From NCBI GenBank assembly GCA_017532025.1, contig JAFXJX010000014.1:1-35284 (forward strand): DNA of 35,284 nt, in the 5' to 3' direction. Source of the stretch: Clostridia bacterium. GTDB taxonomy: Bacteria; Bacillota; Clostridia; Oscillospirales; CAG-272. Below the pieces are notes generated by a model, which did not search any database, was not told where the DNA came from, and saw only the letters and a program-made list of their open reading frames with translations. The position numbers were made by a program, and so were the translations under genes. Of the stretch, positions 34,440-35,284 are shown in pieces; within the stretch, counting starts at the first letter, position 1, and the number at the start of each line of letters is the position of its first letter.

Positions 34440-35284
34440 TTATTTCTTACGAAGCATCTTGATGATATTGCCAAAGCCCGGTTTGTTGCCGTAAAGCAAC
34501 ACGCCCATGCGATAGATCTTGGCAGCAAAATATCCCACGCCGATTACCGATGCGATCAAAATCACAACCGATGCCGCAATCTCGTACCACGGCACCGTAC
34601 TCATCACAATACGCACAAACATTGCCATGGGTGATGTAAACGGAATAAAGGAACAAGCCTTGATCAAAGGCGTATTCACTTCACCCGACGAGAGCGCCAT
34701 CATTACCACGATAAACGCGGCAACGAACAAAATCGTGATCGGCATCACCGATGTACCGATGTCTTCAAGCTTTGAAACGGTAGAACCGATCGCACCGTAC
34801 ATAAAGGCGTAAATAAAGAAGCCAAGCACAAAGAACAAGAGCATATACAAAAGAAGCTCAAGCGGCATATCAAAGATCGATGCCACAATACCGTTTCCAT
34901 CCCAATAAGAACGGTTGAGATTGAAGCTCACAAAGGCCGTACCGAACACCACAGTCAGCTGTGTCAGCCCCGCAATGCAGGATGCGATCACTTTACCGAA
35001 CATCATACTGACCGGCTTGGCACTTGTCACAAGCAACTCCATCGCGCGTGAGCTTTTCTCGGATGCCACATTGCTTGCCACCATCTGTCCGTACAGCATA
35101 ATTGCCATATACAGCACCATAATCATGATGTAGGTATAAAAGAAATTGTTCGTTTGGTCTTTGCCAAGCGTAACTGTTTCTTGCGAAAACGCACCCGAAA
35201 GAATGGCTGTTGCTTCCTCAAAAGTCATACCGCTTTCAACCATAGCATACATACGCATGGCATCGTTGGCAAGCTCCGTGTTGC
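34440..35284 (-). CDS. ABC-2 type transporter permease, NatB-like (5' end outside the window)
   Basis: The visible 281 codons are the C-terminal part of an ABC-2 permease; the frame is open through the window edge. About six membrane segments can be seen, with the typical GQMVASNVASEKSSRAMELLVTSAKPVSMMFGKVIAS segment, in which the EKSSRAMELL sequence is the coupling-helix signature of the NatB/YhaP-like group. The part before it (ATAILSGAFSQETV) belongs to an extracellular domain. Such permeases work with an ATPase encoded nearby, presumably just beyond the right edge. Substrate candidates include Na+ or peptides, but nothing here decides it. Confidence 0.85.
   Translation of the reverse strand, partial: NTELANDAMRMYAMVESGMTFEEATAILSGAFSQETVTLGKDQTNNFFYTYIMIMVLYMAIMLYGQMVASNVASEKSSRAMELLVTSAKPVSMMFGKVIASCIAGLTQLTVVFGTAFVSFNLNRSYWDGNGIVASIFDMPLELLLYMLLFFVLGFFIYAFMYGAIGSTVSKLEDIGTSVMPITILFVAAFIVVMMALSSGEVNTPLIKACSFIPFTSPMAMFVRIVMSTVPWYEIAASVVILIASVIGVGYFAAKIYRMGVLLYGNKPGFGNIIKMLRKK

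Overview
The window reads as chromosome of a low-to-mid GC Bacillota, most likely a gut-associated member of the class Clostridia. Supporting signs are near-consensus sigma-A promoters, strong AGGAGG-type ribosome sites, the clostridial one-chain PurL, PyrK/PyrD type 1B, Fhs, an ECF sigma/anti-sigma pair of clostridial style and a ZTP riboswitch. Species cannot be read from the sequence.

Layout, left to right. Positions 1-179 hold the 3' end of a + strand gene whose product ends in an Asn/Gln-only tail. A minus-strand GH35 beta-galactosidase follows (275-2041). Positions about 2114-3848 look like a small remnant island with an ECF sigma factor and a membrane partner, bounded by copies of the guaA 3' end. 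From 3830 to 15115 lies a nine-gene minus-strand operon, pyrC-carB-pyrK-pyrD-pyrF-pyrE-pyrB-guaB-guaA, with its own promoter and a structured leader containing a terminator. From 15206 to 28631 lies a ten-gene minus-strand purine operon, purE-purC-purF-purM-purN-purO-purH(transformylase only)-purD-purL-fhs, behind a promoter and a ZTP riboswitch. To the right are a minus-strand unit of a DUF3737 beta-helix protein and two short CHR transporters (28713-30747), a + strand unit of DUF1846 and ammonia-dependent asparagine synthetase asnA (31172-33697), a P-loop kinase (33754-34338) and the 3' part of an ABC-2 permease gene (34440-35284).

How the genes work together: the purine operon covers PRPP to IMP apart from purK, which is not needed for every PurE route, and purB, which is absent. 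Fhs supplies the formyl-tetrahydrofolate used by PurN and by the AICAR transformylase, and the riboswitch senses ZTP/ZMP, the intermediate that builds up when that cofactor is short. The second operon makes UMP and, through guaB-guaA, converts IMP to GMP.

The most interesting pattern is a repeated loss of glutamine-amidotransferase parts. GuaA has no amidotransferase domain, PurF lacks its N-terminal catalytic cysteine and the glutamine-binding motifs, carB has no carA beside it, and asparagine is made by AsnA, which uses ammonia. Only PurL keeps an intact-looking glutaminase. This suggests nucleotide and asparagine synthesis fed largely by free ammonia. Other notable points are an aspartate carbamoyltransferase carrying only the zinc domain of PyrI, an archaeal-type PurO beside a split PurH, an IMP dehydrogenase of the Tritrichomonas foetus type, and the guaA-associated island scar.
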